Below are positions 15,390-24,603 of a stretch of DNA of 64,000 bases, one piece after another (position 1 is the stretch's first letter; every line of letters begins with the position of its first letter). Source of the DNA: an uncultured Planctomycetota bacterium. GTDB lineage: Bacteria; Planctomycetota; Planctomycetia; Gemmatales; HRBIN36. Below the pieces are notes generated by a model. The model was given only the letters and a program-made list of their open reading frames with translations. It ran no database searches and was not told the DNA's origin. The stretch is from NCBI GenBank assembly GCA_937944855.1, contig CALFAY010000018.1, positions 1-64,000 on the forward strand. Reading direction: 5' to 3'. The translations under genes were made by a program, and so were the position numbers.

Positions 15390-17039
15390 TCAGCTTGTCC
15401 GCGCCGGGCGTTGGAGTTGGAACCAGTAAAATCCGTGCGGCGCCGTGGTCACGAAGTAAGGCCGGCTCGTGATGGCAGGGAACTCCTGCTTTCCGATCAT
15501 CTCCACCGGGACGTAGCCCTCGTATTCGCGGAGATCGAGTTCGACCGGCTGAGCAAAGCGTGACAGGCTGTTGACAACCAGAACGTGTTCGCCTTCGTAA
15601 CTGCGGACGTAGGACACAATCCGCGGGTTGGAGCACTTGACGAAATTCATGCTGCCGCGGCCGAAGACTTTGGTGGACTTGCGGACGCGGATGAGACGGC
15701 GGAGCCAGTTCAGCAGCGACGTCGGCGAGCGTGTCTGGGCTTCGACGTTGATCGCCTGGTAGTTGTACATCGGATCCATGATGACCGGCTGGTAGAGCAT
15801 GGACGGGTCGCACTGGGAGAAGCCGGCGTTGCGGTCGCCGGTCCATTGCATCGGCGTGCGGACACCATTGCGGTCGCCCAGATAGACGTTGTCGCCCATG
15901 CCGATCTCATCGCCGTAGTAGAGCACGGGGCTGCCGGGGAGGGTCAGGAGCAGACTGTAAAGCAGTTCGATCTGCCGTCGGCCATTCTGCATCAGCGGGG
16001 CGAGGCGGCGACGGATGCCGAGATTGAGCCGCATTCGCGGGTCCTTCGCATACTCGGCGTACATGTAGTCGCGCTCCTCGTCCGTGACCATCTCCAGCGT
16101 CAATTCATCGTGGTTGCGAAGGAACAAGGCCCATTGGCAGGTTTCGGGAATTTCCGGCATGTTGCTGAGGATGTCGATGATCGGACGGGAGTCTTCGCGG
16201 CGGATGGCCATGAACATCCGCGGCATGAGCGGGAAGTTGAAGGCCATGTGGAACTCGTCGCCGTTGCCGAAGTAGGGCAGCAGGTCGCTCGGCCATTGGT
16301 TGGCCTCGGCCAGGAGCAGCCGATTGGGATAGTGGGCGTCCACGAAGCGGCGCATCTCCTTGAGGAAGGCGTGGGTTTCCGGCAAGTTCTCGCAGGTGGT
16401 GCCTTCGCGCTCGAACAGATATGGGACGGCATCCACGCGGAAGCCGTCGATGCCGCGGTCGAGCCAGAAAGCCATGACGTTGAGGATCTCGCGGCGGACT
16501 TCGGGATTGTCGTAGTTGAGGTCCGGCTGATGGCTGAAGAAGCGGTGCCAGTAGTATTTCCGGGCCACATGGTCCCAGGCCCAGTTGGATTGTTCCGTGT
16601 CCTTGAAAATGATCCGCACCCCCTGATAACGCTGGTCGGTATCGCTCCAGACGTAGTAATGGTGCTTGGGCGAGTTGGAATCGCGGCGGGCCTCCTGAAA
16701 CCACGGATGCTGGTCCGAGGTGTGGTTGATGACCAGATCGGCGATGATACGGATGCCCCGTTGGTGGGCCTGGTGGGTCAACTCCTCGAATTGCTCAACG
16801 GTGCCGATGCGGGGATCGATGTTGTAATAGTCGGCGATGTCGTAGCCGTCGTCCTTCAGCGGCGACGGATAGATCGGCATCAACCACAGGCAATCGACGC
16901 CGAGTTGTTGCAAGTAGTCGAGCCGCTGGATCAGCCCGCCCAGGTCGCCGTTGCCGTCATTGGTGCTGTCCTGGAACCCTCGCACATACACTTCGTAGAA
17001 GATGGCGTCCTTGTACCAGAGCGGATCGTCGCTGATCAC
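15390..17039 (-). CDS. treS: Trehalose synthase (maltose alpha-D-glucosyltransferase)
   Basis: 549 residues from a GTG at 17039 whose codon overlaps the otsB stop (GTGA) and follows a purine-rich GGGAGGGGAGG stretch. Earlier in-frame starts lie inside otsB and add no domain. TreS interconverts maltose and trehalose by intramolecular transglucosylation. It is a GH13 protein: DLVINHTSDQHPWF (region I), DGFRVDAVPYL with the nucleophile Asp, LLAEANQW with the acid/base Glu, and FLRNHDELT with the third Asp. The length is typical of stand-alone TreS without a fused maltokinase. It is the last gene of otsA-otsB-treS and ends five bases from the convergent MoeA fusion. Confidence 0.93.
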   Translation of the reverse strand: MISDDPLWYKDAIFYEVYVRGFQDSTNDGNGDLGGLIQRLDYLQQLGVDCLWLMPIYPSPLKDDGYDIADYYNIDPRIGTVEQFEELTHQAHQRGIRIIADLVINHTSDQHPWFQEARRDSNSPKHHYYVWSDTDQRYQGVRIIFKDTEQSNWAWDHVARKYYWHRFFSHQPDLNYDNPEVRREILNVMAFWLDRGIDGFRVDAVPYLFEREGTTCENLPETHAFLKEMRRFVDAHYPNRLLLAEANQWPSDLLPYFGNGDEFHMAFNFPLMPRMFMAIRREDSRPIIDILSNMPEIPETCQWALFLRNHDELTLEMVTDEERDYMYAEYAKDPRMRLNLGIRRRLAPLMQNGRRQIELLYSLLLTLPGSPVLYYGDEIGMGDNVYLGDRNGVRTPMQWTGDRNAGFSQCDPSMLYQPVIMDPMYNYQAINVEAQTRSPTSLLNWLRRLIRVRKSTKVFGRGSMNFVKCSNPRIVSYVRSYEGEHVLVVNSLSRFAQPVELDLREYEGYVPVEMIGKQEFPAITSRPYFVTTAPHGFYWFQLQRPARTS

Positions 17040-17896
17040 CCCTCCCCTCCCGTTCCTGCCAGACCGCGGACACGGGCCAACCAGCCGAGGAAGTCCAGGA
17101 CTTCGGCTGGTCCGGCCACACGGTAACAAGCCCGGGTATCATGATCCAAACCGACGTGGATGGTCAAGCCGTCTCGCAGCGCGGCGAACAGGTCTTCATC
17201 GGTGACGTCGTCGCCGATGCCGACGGCGAAAGCCTCGTCCAGACCCAGCCGCCTGCGGATATACGCCGCCGCCGTGCCCTTGTGGCATTCCAGGCTGGGT
17301 CGCAGGTCCCAGGTCCGCTTGCCGGGCTGGACCCGCAGCCAGGACTCGGTACCGCGGCAGACCTTGCGGACCGTGTCATGGACGGTCGGCCAGGAAACCT
17401 CTTCGGCTTGCCGGTAATGCACGCACACGGTCAAGCCCTTATCCTCGACCCAGGCGCCAGGCACGGTTGTCAGTTCGTCGCTTAAGCGCTGGGCAAGACT
17501 GCGAAGCTCAGCAAGTCGGTGCTCGGCCTCCGGTTCGACGTGGGACCAGTCCGGCCCGGCGATTTCCAGTCCGTGATTGCCAGCATAGATCACCCGGGGT
17601 ATTCCCACCCGACTTCGCACGTCTGCCAAGGCCCGACCGCTGAGAATGGAAACGCAAAAGTCCTCCGCGTCAGCTAGCAGGGCCAGGGTCTTCCGCACCT
17701 CCTGGGACAGCCGCGCGGCTGAGGCGTGACTGACGATCGGCGTCAGCGTGCCGTCGTAGTCAAGGGCGAGAAAAACCCGCTCGGCCTGGGCGACTGCCGC
17801 GGCCAAGGCGTCGGATCGCTCCGGCTCCCGCAAAGAGCACAGGCAGGGTGGAAAGCGGGTCGGCCCGGAAGCGCTTCGGGAAGCGGTCTCGGCCAC
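17036..17896 (-). CDS. otsB: Trehalose-6-phosphate phosphatase
   Basis: 286 residues. A HAD-superfamily phosphatase that removes phosphate from trehalose 6-phosphate. The nucleophile motif LALDYDGTLTP is near residues 42-52, with LSGRALADV (motif II), NHGLEIAG, and the metal-binding GIGDDVTDEDLFAAL near 217-231. It begins three bases after the otsA stop, and its TGA overlaps the GTG of treS, so the three trehalose genes form a tight operon. Its first 25 residues are not conserved-looking, and a later start is possible, but the spacing to otsA favours this one. Confidence 0.92.
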   Translation of the reverse strand: MAETASRSASGPTRFPPCLCSLREPERSDALAAAVAQAERVFLALDYDGTLTPIVSHASAARLSQEVRKTLALLADAEDFCVSILSGRALADVRSRVGIPRVIYAGNHGLEIAGPDWSHVEPEAEHRLAELRSLAQRLSDELTTVPGAWVEDKGLTVCVHYRQAEEVSWPTVHDTVRKVCRGTESWLRVQPGKRTWDLRPSLECHKGTAAAYIRRRLGLDEAFAVGIGDDVTDEDLFAALRDGLTIHVGLDHDTRACYRVAGPAEVLDFLGWLARVRGLAGTGGEG

Positions 17897-17899
17897 AAC

Positions 17900-19378
17900 T
17901 CACACCTCCGGGAAATCGAACTTGAGCAGGGCCGAGATGACCTTGCCGGCCCAGCGGTAGACGTTGTTCTCCTCGACGGCCGCTCGGAGCTTCTGCATTC
18001 GCCGCCGACGCTCCGCTTCGGGCATGGTCAGCGCCTGGTGCATAGCATCGGCCACTTCCTCCACGGAGAACGGATTGATAAGCAACGCATCGGTCAATTC
18101 CCGGGAGGCTCCCGTGAAGCGACTCAGGATCAGAACGCCGTCGAGATCGTGGCGGCTGGCGACATACTCCTTGGCGACCAGGTTCAGGCCGTCGTGCAGG
18201 GAGCTGACTACACAGAAATTCGAGAGCAGATGCAAGGCCATCATCGCATGTTGCCCGTAATGCCGCTTCAAGAGCGTCACCGGCTGCCAACTGCCGCGTC
18301 CCCAGCGGCTATTGATCTGGGCGGTCAGGTGTTCCACCTGCTGCGAGAGCCATTGGTACTCGTCCACCTCGGTCCGGCTGGGCACGGCAATTTGTACGAA
18401 ACGCAGCTTTCCGCGGTATTCCGGGTGCAGCTCGAAGAGGCGATCCAGACCGCGCAAACGCTCCGGGATGCCCTTGGTATAGTCGAGGCGGTCGATGCCG
18501 ATGCCGAGCAGTTCGCCATCCAGTTGCAGGTCCTCTTTCCAGCGTCGGACCGCCATCGCCGTCCGGGGACTGTGCAGGAGTTCCTGGTGCTTTTCGAAGT
18601 CGATGCCGATGGGAAACGGCCGCACCAGCGTGCTCTTGCCGCCGACGGTAATCTCGAAGCGTTCCATGTCCACCCGGGATTCCAGCGAGCGATCCACGGT
18701 GTCCAGGAAGTTCTGACAATGCGAACGCAGATGGAAGCCAAGGAGATCGTTGCCGAGCATGCCCTGGAGCAGTTCTTTCGTCCAGGGGAAGACGCCCATC
18801 GTCTCCCGGCTCGGCCAGGGGATGTGCCAGAACTGGGCGATGATCAGCCGGGGATTGGCTTCCTTGAGCATTCGCGGCAGCAGGGCGAAGTGGTAATCCT
18901 GCACGAAGACAAATGTCTGCTCGTCCCCTGCCTCCTGAAGCACAGCGTCGGCGAACTTGGCGTTGACTGCACGATAGGTTTCCCAATCGTGGGGTTCGAA
19001 GACGGGCCGGGTGAAGGCGATGTGGCACAGCGGCCACAGGCCGGAGTTGGCCATGCCGTAGTAGTAGCCGTCTTCCTCCTCCCGCGACAGCCAGACGCGA
19101 CGCAGGGTGTAGGCGGGTTGTTCCGGCGGGACGCGGACGTGGTCGAACTCATCCACGACTTCGCGGTCGGCATCGCCGCTGCCGTGAGCGACCCAGACGC
19201 CGTCGCAGGCCCGCATCACCGGGTCGAGGGCCGTCGCCATGCCGCTGGCCGGTTGCACGCATTCAATTTCCTTACCATTCCAGCGATGGATGTACGGCTC
19301 CCGGTTGGCCACGACAATGAAGCGGTAGTTGCGCAGGCGGCTTTCCACCAGATCGTGCAAGGCTTGCTTCGACCACAT
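17900..19378 (-). CDS. otsA: Alpha,alpha-trehalose-phosphate synthase (UDP- or NDP-glucose dependent)
   Basis: 492 residues, with ATG at 19378 preceded by an excellent AAAGGAGG site. GT20 family: it joins glucose from an NDP-glucose donor to glucose 6-phosphate. Visible conserved segments are FIVVANREPY at the N-terminus, VFVQDYHFALLPRMLK, FWHIPWPS (about 189-196), GFHLRSHCQNFL, GIDRLDYTKGIPERL (about 302-316) and SLHDGLNLVAKEYVA (about 397-411), which covers the donor phosphate and ribose contacts. It is the first gene of the trehalose operon. A TATTCT/TAGAAT element lies at about 19537-19542 in the leader, but no full promoter can be assigned. Confidence 0.93.
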   Translation of the reverse strand: MWSKQALHDLVESRLRNYRFIVVANREPYIHRWNGKEIECVQPASGMATALDPVMRACDGVWVAHGSGDADREVVDEFDHVRVPPEQPAYTLRRVWLSREEEDGYYYGMANSGLWPLCHIAFTRPVFEPHDWETYRAVNAKFADAVLQEAGDEQTFVFVQDYHFALLPRMLKEANPRLIIAQFWHIPWPSRETMGVFPWTKELLQGMLGNDLLGFHLRSHCQNFLDTVDRSLESRVDMERFEITVGGKSTLVRPFPIGIDFEKHQELLHSPRTAMAVRRWKEDLQLDGELLGIGIDRLDYTKGIPERLRGLDRLFELHPEYRGKLRFVQIAVPSRTEVDEYQWLSQQVEHLTAQINSRWGRGSWQPVTLLKRHYGQHAMMALHLLSNFCVVSSLHDGLNLVAKEYVASRHDLDGVLILSRFTGASRELTDALLINPFSVEEVADAMHQALTMPEAERRRRMQKLRAAVEENNVYRWAGKVISALLKFDFPEV

Positions 19379-19599
19379 TTCCGCCTCCTTTCGCAGAAAC
19401 TAAGTCGCCGTCGCCCCGGATGATCCATCCTGACGAAGCGAAGCTCAAAGCTACGGCAGGCTACGGCCAGTTGCTGCCGTGAGCCGGAAGACGTGCCGAG
19501 AGGGTTGAAACGTGTGCGTGCGCGGCTTGAAAGTATTCTAGAGACCGAGAGGGAAGCGGCACCCCTGCGAGAATCCGCAAGTCGCCGCCGGGTTCACGT

Positions 19600-19953
19600 T
19601 CAGCGACCGGGACCGGCCTTCTTCGGCGGGTTGGGTTTCTTCTTCTTGGCGATGGCAGGATCGGCTGCTTCGTCGGATTCCAGACGCCTCGTCGCCGCCT
19701 GGCTAAGGTACTCGCCCAAGGTCAGTCCGAGTCGGTCCGCCTGAACCTGGAGACGTCCCAAAAGCAAGGGGTCAATCTGGAACACAAGGCGAACCCGCTC
19801 CGGGGCATCCTTCCCGCTTTGCGCCTGCTGTTGCTGACTGTGAGCTTGACGGCTTTTCTTCTCCTGTCGCCGTTGCAGGCTCGACACGATCATGCCCAAG
19901 GTCACTTTGTCGATCGTCGAGTCGCTCGGATTGCCGGGAAGTGGGTTCGACAC
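19600..19953 (-). CDS. Small basic hypothetical protein
   Basis: 117 residues from a GTG at 19953 with GAGGCG upstream. It has a Gln/Ser-rich basic segment (about 28-48), then RVRLVFQIDPLLLGRLQVQADRLGLTLGEYLSQAATRRLES (about 53-93), which has the strand-helix-helix pattern of ribbon-helix-helix DNA-binding proteins, and a Lys/Pro-rich tail (IAKKKKPNPPKKAG). A DNA-binding or chromatin role is possible; this is inference. It is a single gene between the otsA leader and a 270-base spacer. Confidence 0.6.
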   Translation of the reverse strand: MSNPLPGNPSDSTIDKVTLGMIVSSLQRRQEKKSRQAHSQQQQAQSGKDAPERVRLVFQIDPLLLGRLQVQADRLGLTLGEYLSQAATRRLESDEAADPAIAKKKKPNPPKKAGPGR

Positions 19954-20223
19954 GGTTTCGCCTCATCCTTGGAAACTCAATGGTCTTCTCTTAAGTGTAA
20001 CAGGAATGCGCTTGCAACAGCAAGGTAGTGAGAATCCCTTCATCCAACTCCAAGGGATCCCTCGCCCCCTTGGCCCTTCCCGCCAGCTTAGCCTTATCCT
20101 TCTCTCTCCAAATACCTTATGGCATTTCCTTGTCTCATCTCAAATCTCCCACACGATCTCTCATGAATGAGAAATCCTTAACCATGCCTGTTCCAGGCTC
20201 GAAACCTTCGCTGGCCCGATGGT

Positions 20224-20859
20224 TCAGCCGATCCGCGAACGGATTTTGCCCAGCCATTGCCAGGAGTACCACGTGCCAACAGTGGCGTAAGGCCGCCACG
20301 GCTGAGTCAATTCCCGGACCACAGCCCGATCCGGAAGCCGGGACAGTTTTTCCCGCTGTTGCAGGGCCAGTCGCAGCCCGAAGTCATCGACCGGCAACAC
20401 GTCTGGCCTTCCCAGAGCGAAAATCAGAAACATCTCCGCCGTCCAGCGACCGATGCCGGGTACCTGGGTCAGATGCTCGATAACCCCTTCGTCGCTGAGC
20501 CGATGAAGCGACCGAAGGTCCACTTCCCCGGACGTCACCATCTCGGCCAAGCTGCGGAGGTAACGGCACTTTTGCGGAGACAGGCCCGCGTCCCGCAGCA
20601 CGGTTTGCGGCACGGACAACACACTCTCAGCCGTCAAACGCTGGGGTCTGAGCCGTTCCCTGAGCCGCGCCGAGATCGCCTTGGCCGCCCGAGTCGAGAT
20701 CTGCTGCGAAATGATGCTCTTGGCCAGGAGACGAAAGCGGTCGCGGTGGACTTTCAGCCGAAACGGCCCAACCGTCTCGTACATTCCGGCAAAATGGGGA
20801 TCGTGCTCGAGCAGGTGACGCAGTGCGGTCTCGACATAGTGCAGCGGATCAGCGGCCAT
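20224..20859 (-). CDS. DNA-3-methyladenine glycosylase II-type (AlkA/HhH-GPD) DNA repair enzyme
   Basis: 211 residues from the ATG at 20859. A longer open frame reaches 20934 but would overlap the upstream gene by 86 bases. The HhH-GPD superfamily is evident: AKSIISQQISTRAA (about 46-59), a helix-hairpin-helix VPGIGRWTAEMFLIFALG (about 142-159), and LPVDDFGLR, whose Asp pair contains the catalytic Asp. Such enzymes excise alkylated bases such as 3-methyladenine. There is no iron-sulfur Cys cluster, which argues against an endonuclease III or MutY assignment. It overlaps the end of the TolC-like lipoprotein gene by 11 bases, implying co-transcription of two functionally unrelated products. Confidence 0.85.
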   Translation of the reverse strand: MAADPLHYVETALRHLLEHDPHFAGMYETVGPFRLKVHRDRFRLLAKSIISQQISTRAAKAISARLRERLRPQRLTAESVLSVPQTVLRDAGLSPQKCRYLRSLAEMVTSGEVDLRSLHRLSDEGVIEHLTQVPGIGRWTAEMFLIFALGRPDVLPVDDFGLRLALQQREKLSRLPDRAVVRELTQPWRPYATVGTWYSWQWLGKIRSRIG

Positions 20860-22921
20860 GTTCAACCGATGCCTCGGGCGCCCCGCCGCCATTTTGCAGG
20901 GCGGGCGGCGTATCCGGCAAGCGGTTGACGCCAAGCACCTGGGGCAAGGGTTCCCCGATCCCCACGGACAAGTCCTTCAGCGTTTCTTCGACGATCGCTT
21001 CGGGATGGGCTGGATGAATCGCCTCCTGGCGGACCAGCGGCTGAGCGAGGGCCAAGGAACGCTGTCGTTCGCGGATGTGTTCGCTGGCCCGGCCGACGAC
21101 GCACCCGGGCAGCGGTCCCTCGGCGATGATGACGTTGTCGTGCTCCATGATGGTGCCTTTTTGCCGCTCCCAATCGGCCAAGGCAACGTTGTAATCGGCA
21201 ATGGCGAAATGTTCTTCCCGCAGCGCCTCGGCCCAGTTGCGTTGAGCTTCCAGAAGGATGTCGATTGTCGTTCGGCCGGTTTCGAACTCGCGGTAGCGGA
21301 GCCGGAGCTGCTCCGTGAAGGCCAACCGCTGCGCCCGCAGGATGCGGATCTGCTCGTGGAACTGGACGATGTCGCGGTAGCTGCGGGTCAGGTCATACAC
21401 CAGGTTCTTTTCCTGTTCCTGAAGGAACGCGACTCGCTGAGCCAGAGCGAGCATGGCCCGACGCACCTGGGCGTTGGCTTCGCGGAAGCCCAAGGGCATG
21501 TCGAGCCGCAGCCCCAGTTCCCAGTTGTTGAAGTCGTTTTCCAGGAGATTGCGGAGGGCGTTGGCTTCGTCGGTGCCGTCGAGGCGGCTGCCCAGAGCGT
21601 TGATGTTGTAGCGGGCCAGGAAGCGGAGATCGGGCATGAGGAAGTTCTTCTGGGCCAGCACATTGAGATGGGCGGACTGGATTTCCTGGCGAATCTGATT
21701 GAGTTCGGGGCGACGGCTCAGAGCTTCGGTGACAGCCAATTGCCAATCCGGGAGGAACGGAGCCACCGTGGGCGTGTCCGAGGGGACCAGACGGTAGCCG
21801 TCTTCCGGCGGCAGACCGAGGACGTACCGCAGGCGCCGTTCGGCCTCCAGGACGCCGGGCCGGCCCAGGCCGCGGTTGAGCGTCTGCAAGCGCTGGGCGC
21901 GGAAGGCCTGCAACTGCCCTTCGATCTGGGCCAGGTCCTGGCCAGGAATCTTGCCCGCATCGAAGCGAGCCTTCGCTACCTGCCAGGTGACGAGGGCCTG
22001 ACGGGCCGCGGCCTCCCGGCTGTAGAAATCCCAGTAAGCGGCGTAGAGATCCCAGTAGGCCTCCTCGACGGTGAAGAGCAGTTCGTGTAAACGCCGTTCA
22101 AACTCGGTGCGGGAGTTCTCGTAGTCGATGCGGGCCAGCACGATGCCCCGGGCGATGGACCGTCCGCGGTTGTACGGCGTCAACAGGCTTCCGGGATGAT
22201 CCGGCAACAGCCGGTTGATGCCGACGCCCGCGCTCTGGAGCAGGGGCTGCTCGAAGGTGAACTCCAGCACGGGGATGTATTCAGGATTGAAGCGGCCGAA
22301 GCGCTCGTTGATGTTCGAGAAGTTGTAGGAGGTCCGGTAGGTGATGCCGGCCACACCGCCGGTCGGGAGCGGCTTGACCAGTTGCGTCTGGAAGTTGGCG
22401 CGATCCTCGTCCGCGGCGTCGATGCCGCGGAAGCCGAAGAGCACGTTCCGCGGTTCGTCCACCTTGTTCCAGGTCATGGCCGTCTGCCAGCGGAGGTCGA
22501 AGCGGGACAGCGATTCCTCCATGAAGGTGCCGTCGAGGGCCGGATCGAAGGCGAGGACGCGGATGCTGTCGGTGGCGGTGGAGGGATTCTGCTGGGTCCG
22601 CAGACCTTGAACACTGGTCCGACGTCCCAGACCGGCGCGAGCGAAGCCTTCGCCGGTGCGGCCGTTTTCGATGGCTAAGGCGATGCACTCGGCCAGGCTG
22701 ATCTCGCGGATCGGAGCCTCGGGATTGGCCGTGGTGCGGGGCGGCGTCTCGACGGTGTACGTCGGCAGATCAGCGACCACCGGCATCGCGGTGGTGTGTT
22801 CCAACGCCTGAAGACGGTAGTTGTTGAAGTCTTTCTCGGTCATGAAGCGGGTCTGCTGGCAACCGATCAGGACCGCGGTCGTCGCGGTCGCCAGCAGCAG
22901 TGCCAAGCCGGATCGTCCCAT
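20849..22921 (-). CDS. TolC-like outer-membrane efflux lipoprotein
   Basis: 690 residues from the ATG at 22921, preceded by GGGAGCGGA. The lipobox VLIGC (Cys near residue 20) predicts lipid anchoring. After a 60-residue linker come two TolC-type repeats of long helices: FERRLHELLFTVEEAYWDLYAAYWDFYSREAA in the first, and LAQRVAFLQEQEKNLVYDLTRSYRDIVQFHEQI and FETGRTTIDILLEAQRNWAEALREEHFAIADYNVALADWE in the second. Spacers such as MTWNKVDEPRNVLFGF and the NFSNINERFGRFNPEYIPVLEFTFEQPLL strand match the barrel part. It is longer than ordinary TolC and has a Pro-rich C-terminal tail. It lies far from the macAB-like operon, so its pump partner is unknown. Confidence 0.85.
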   Translation of the reverse strand: MGRSGLALLLATATTAVLIGCQQTRFMTEKDFNNYRLQALEHTTAMPVVADLPTYTVETPPRTTANPEAPIREISLAECIALAIENGRTGEGFARAGLGRRTSVQGLRTQQNPSTATDSIRVLAFDPALDGTFMEESLSRFDLRWQTAMTWNKVDEPRNVLFGFRGIDAADEDRANFQTQLVKPLPTGGVAGITYRTSYNFSNINERFGRFNPEYIPVLEFTFEQPLLQSAGVGINRLLPDHPGSLLTPYNRGRSIARGIVLARIDYENSRTEFERRLHELLFTVEEAYWDLYAAYWDFYSREAAARQALVTWQVAKARFDAGKIPGQDLAQIEGQLQAFRAQRLQTLNRGLGRPGVLEAERRLRYVLGLPPEDGYRLVPSDTPTVAPFLPDWQLAVTEALSRRPELNQIRQEIQSAHLNVLAQKNFLMPDLRFLARYNINALGSRLDGTDEANALRNLLENDFNNWELGLRLDMPLGFREANAQVRRAMLALAQRVAFLQEQEKNLVYDLTRSYRDIVQFHEQIRILRAQRLAFTEQLRLRYREFETGRTTIDILLEAQRNWAEALREEHFAIADYNVALADWERQKGTIMEHDNVIIAEGPLPGCVVGRASEHIRERQRSLALAQPLVRQEAIHPAHPEAIVEETLKDLSVGIGEPLPQVLGVNRLPDTPPALQNGGGAPEASVEHGR

Positions 22922-23100
22922 CGAGTCCGCTCCCACGCTTTTCGGGCCGGTCCATGCCGCAACTGGCCTGCGTGACGAAACTCGGCTGTGCCGGTTCGCT
23001 GCAAAGCCTTTCCCGCGCAAAGGCATGGACGACCCGCGATTCGCATAGCACAGTCGCGGAAAATTTCTAGAGCGCTTTGCTCGGGGCAGGGGACGTTGGC

Positions 23101-24564
23101 TCAGCCTTTAATCACCCCAATCGGCCGCAGTCGAACCACCTTGCGCGAAATGCCCGCTCGATGCACCACCTCGACGACGTGATCGACGTCCTTGTAAGCG
23201 TCGGGCTGCTCCTCGGCCAAACCTTTCCAGCTTCTGGCCCGGGCCACGATGCCGCGGCTGGCCAGTTCCTGGTCGATGCGGCGGCCCTTGCTGGCCTGGA
23301 CGGCGGCGGTTCGGCTCAAGGCCCGCCCGGCCCCGTGGCAGGTGGTGCCGAAGGTCTGCTCCATGCTGCCGGCCTGCCCGACCAGCACCCAGCTGGCCCG
23401 GCCCATGTCGCCGGGGATGATGACCGGCTGACCGATTTGACGGTAGCAGGCCGGAATCTCCGGGTGGCCCGGCGGAAAGGCGCGCGTGGCTCCCTTGCGA
23501 TGCACCCAGACCTTGCGCCGTTTGCCGCCGACGGTGTGTTCCTCAAACTTGGCGATGTTGTGGCAGACGTCGTAAACCAGGTTCATCTGCAAATCCTGCC
23601 ACGACCGCCCGAACACGGTGCTGAACACCTCCCGGGCCTGCCACATCAATAATTGCCGATTGCACCAGGCGAAGTTGGCGGCCGCCCGCATCGCTCCGAT
23701 GTACCGCTGCCCCTCCGGGCTGTTGACCGGAGCGCAGGCCAGCTGGCGGTCGGGGAGTTCGATGCCGTACTTCTGAGGAACATTGCGAAGGGCGTGCAAC
23801 GCATCGTCGCAGACTTGGTAACCCAGTCCCCGGGAACCGGAGTGAATCATGACGCAGATCATGTCCTTCTCCAGCCCCATGCTGCGGGCGGCTTCTTCGT
23901 CGAAGACGGCGTCCACGACCTGCACTTCCAGAAAGTGGTTGCCCGATCCCAGCGTGCCGCACTGCTCGGAGCCGCGTTCCAAGGCCCGGTCGCTGACCAG
24001 ATTCGGATCAGCCCCTTCGAGCTTGCCGTGGGCTTCCGTGTGTTCCAGATCGGCATCGGTGACCAGTCCGCGGTCCTTCAGAGCGCGCGGTCCCTCGGCC
24101 AGGAGCTTTCGCAATTCCTGACGGTCGAAGTGGTACTTGCCGGTGCGACCGACGCCCGTGGGCACTTGACGAAATAGCTCTTCGATCAGTGCCTTGAGGT
24201 GCGGTTGGACATCCTTGAAGTAGAGATTGGACCGGACGAGGCGGACGCCGCAGTTGATGTCGTAACCGACGCCGCCCGGCGAGATGACGCCGCCCTCCTC
24301 GGGATCCGTGGCACACACGCCGCCGATGCAGAAGCCGTAGCCCCAGTGGATGTCCGGCATGGCCAGGCTGGCGTACTGGATGCCGGGCAGAAAAGCGACG
24401 TTGGCCACCTGCTCCGGCGCCTGGTCATTGCGGATCTGTTCGATGAGGTAGTCGTCGGCGTAGATCAGGCCGTCCACGCGCATGCCCGGCTTATAGCTGC
24501 GGGGGATGCGCCACAGGTAGTCATTGACCCTCAGCAACGGCCCTTGGAAAACTCCCTTGGTCAT
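23101..24564 (-). CDS. rtcB: RNA-splicing ligase RtcB
   Basis: 487 residues. RtcB joins RNA 2',3'-cyclic phosphate or 3'-phosphate ends to 5'-hydroxyl ends using GTP and Mn2+. Visible motifs are DIHWGYGFCIGG near residues 71-82, GGVGYDINCGVRL (about 97-109, metal-binding Cys), LGSGNHFLEVQ (about 207-217), HSGSRGLG, and FGTTCHGAGR with the guanylylated His near residue 410. The C-terminus VVEVVHRAGISRKVVRLRP is canonical. It lies directly downstream of the archease gene (39 bases), the usual activating partner. The family suggests RNA repair or healing of cleaved tRNAs. No rtcA or rtcR is visible in the window. Confidence 0.95.
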   Translation of the reverse strand: MTKGVFQGPLLRVNDYLWRIPRSYKPGMRVDGLIYADDYLIEQIRNDQAPEQVANVAFLPGIQYASLAMPDIHWGYGFCIGGVCATDPEEGGVISPGGVGYDINCGVRLVRSNLYFKDVQPHLKALIEELFRQVPTGVGRTGKYHFDRQELRKLLAEGPRALKDRGLVTDADLEHTEAHGKLEGADPNLVSDRALERGSEQCGTLGSGNHFLEVQVVDAVFDEEAARSMGLEKDMICVMIHSGSRGLGYQVCDDALHALRNVPQKYGIELPDRQLACAPVNSPEGQRYIGAMRAAANFAWCNRQLLMWQAREVFSTVFGRSWQDLQMNLVYDVCHNIAKFEEHTVGGKRRKVWVHRKGATRAFPPGHPEIPACYRQIGQPVIIPGDMGRASWVLVGQAGSMEQTFGTTCHGAGRALSRTAAVQASKGRRIDQELASRGIVARARSWKGLAEEQPDAYKDVDHVVEVVHRAGISRKVVRLRPIGVIKG

Positions 24565-24603
24565 GGTTGTCCGCCCTCGCTGATTCCGTGCAACGGAGCC
24601 GCC

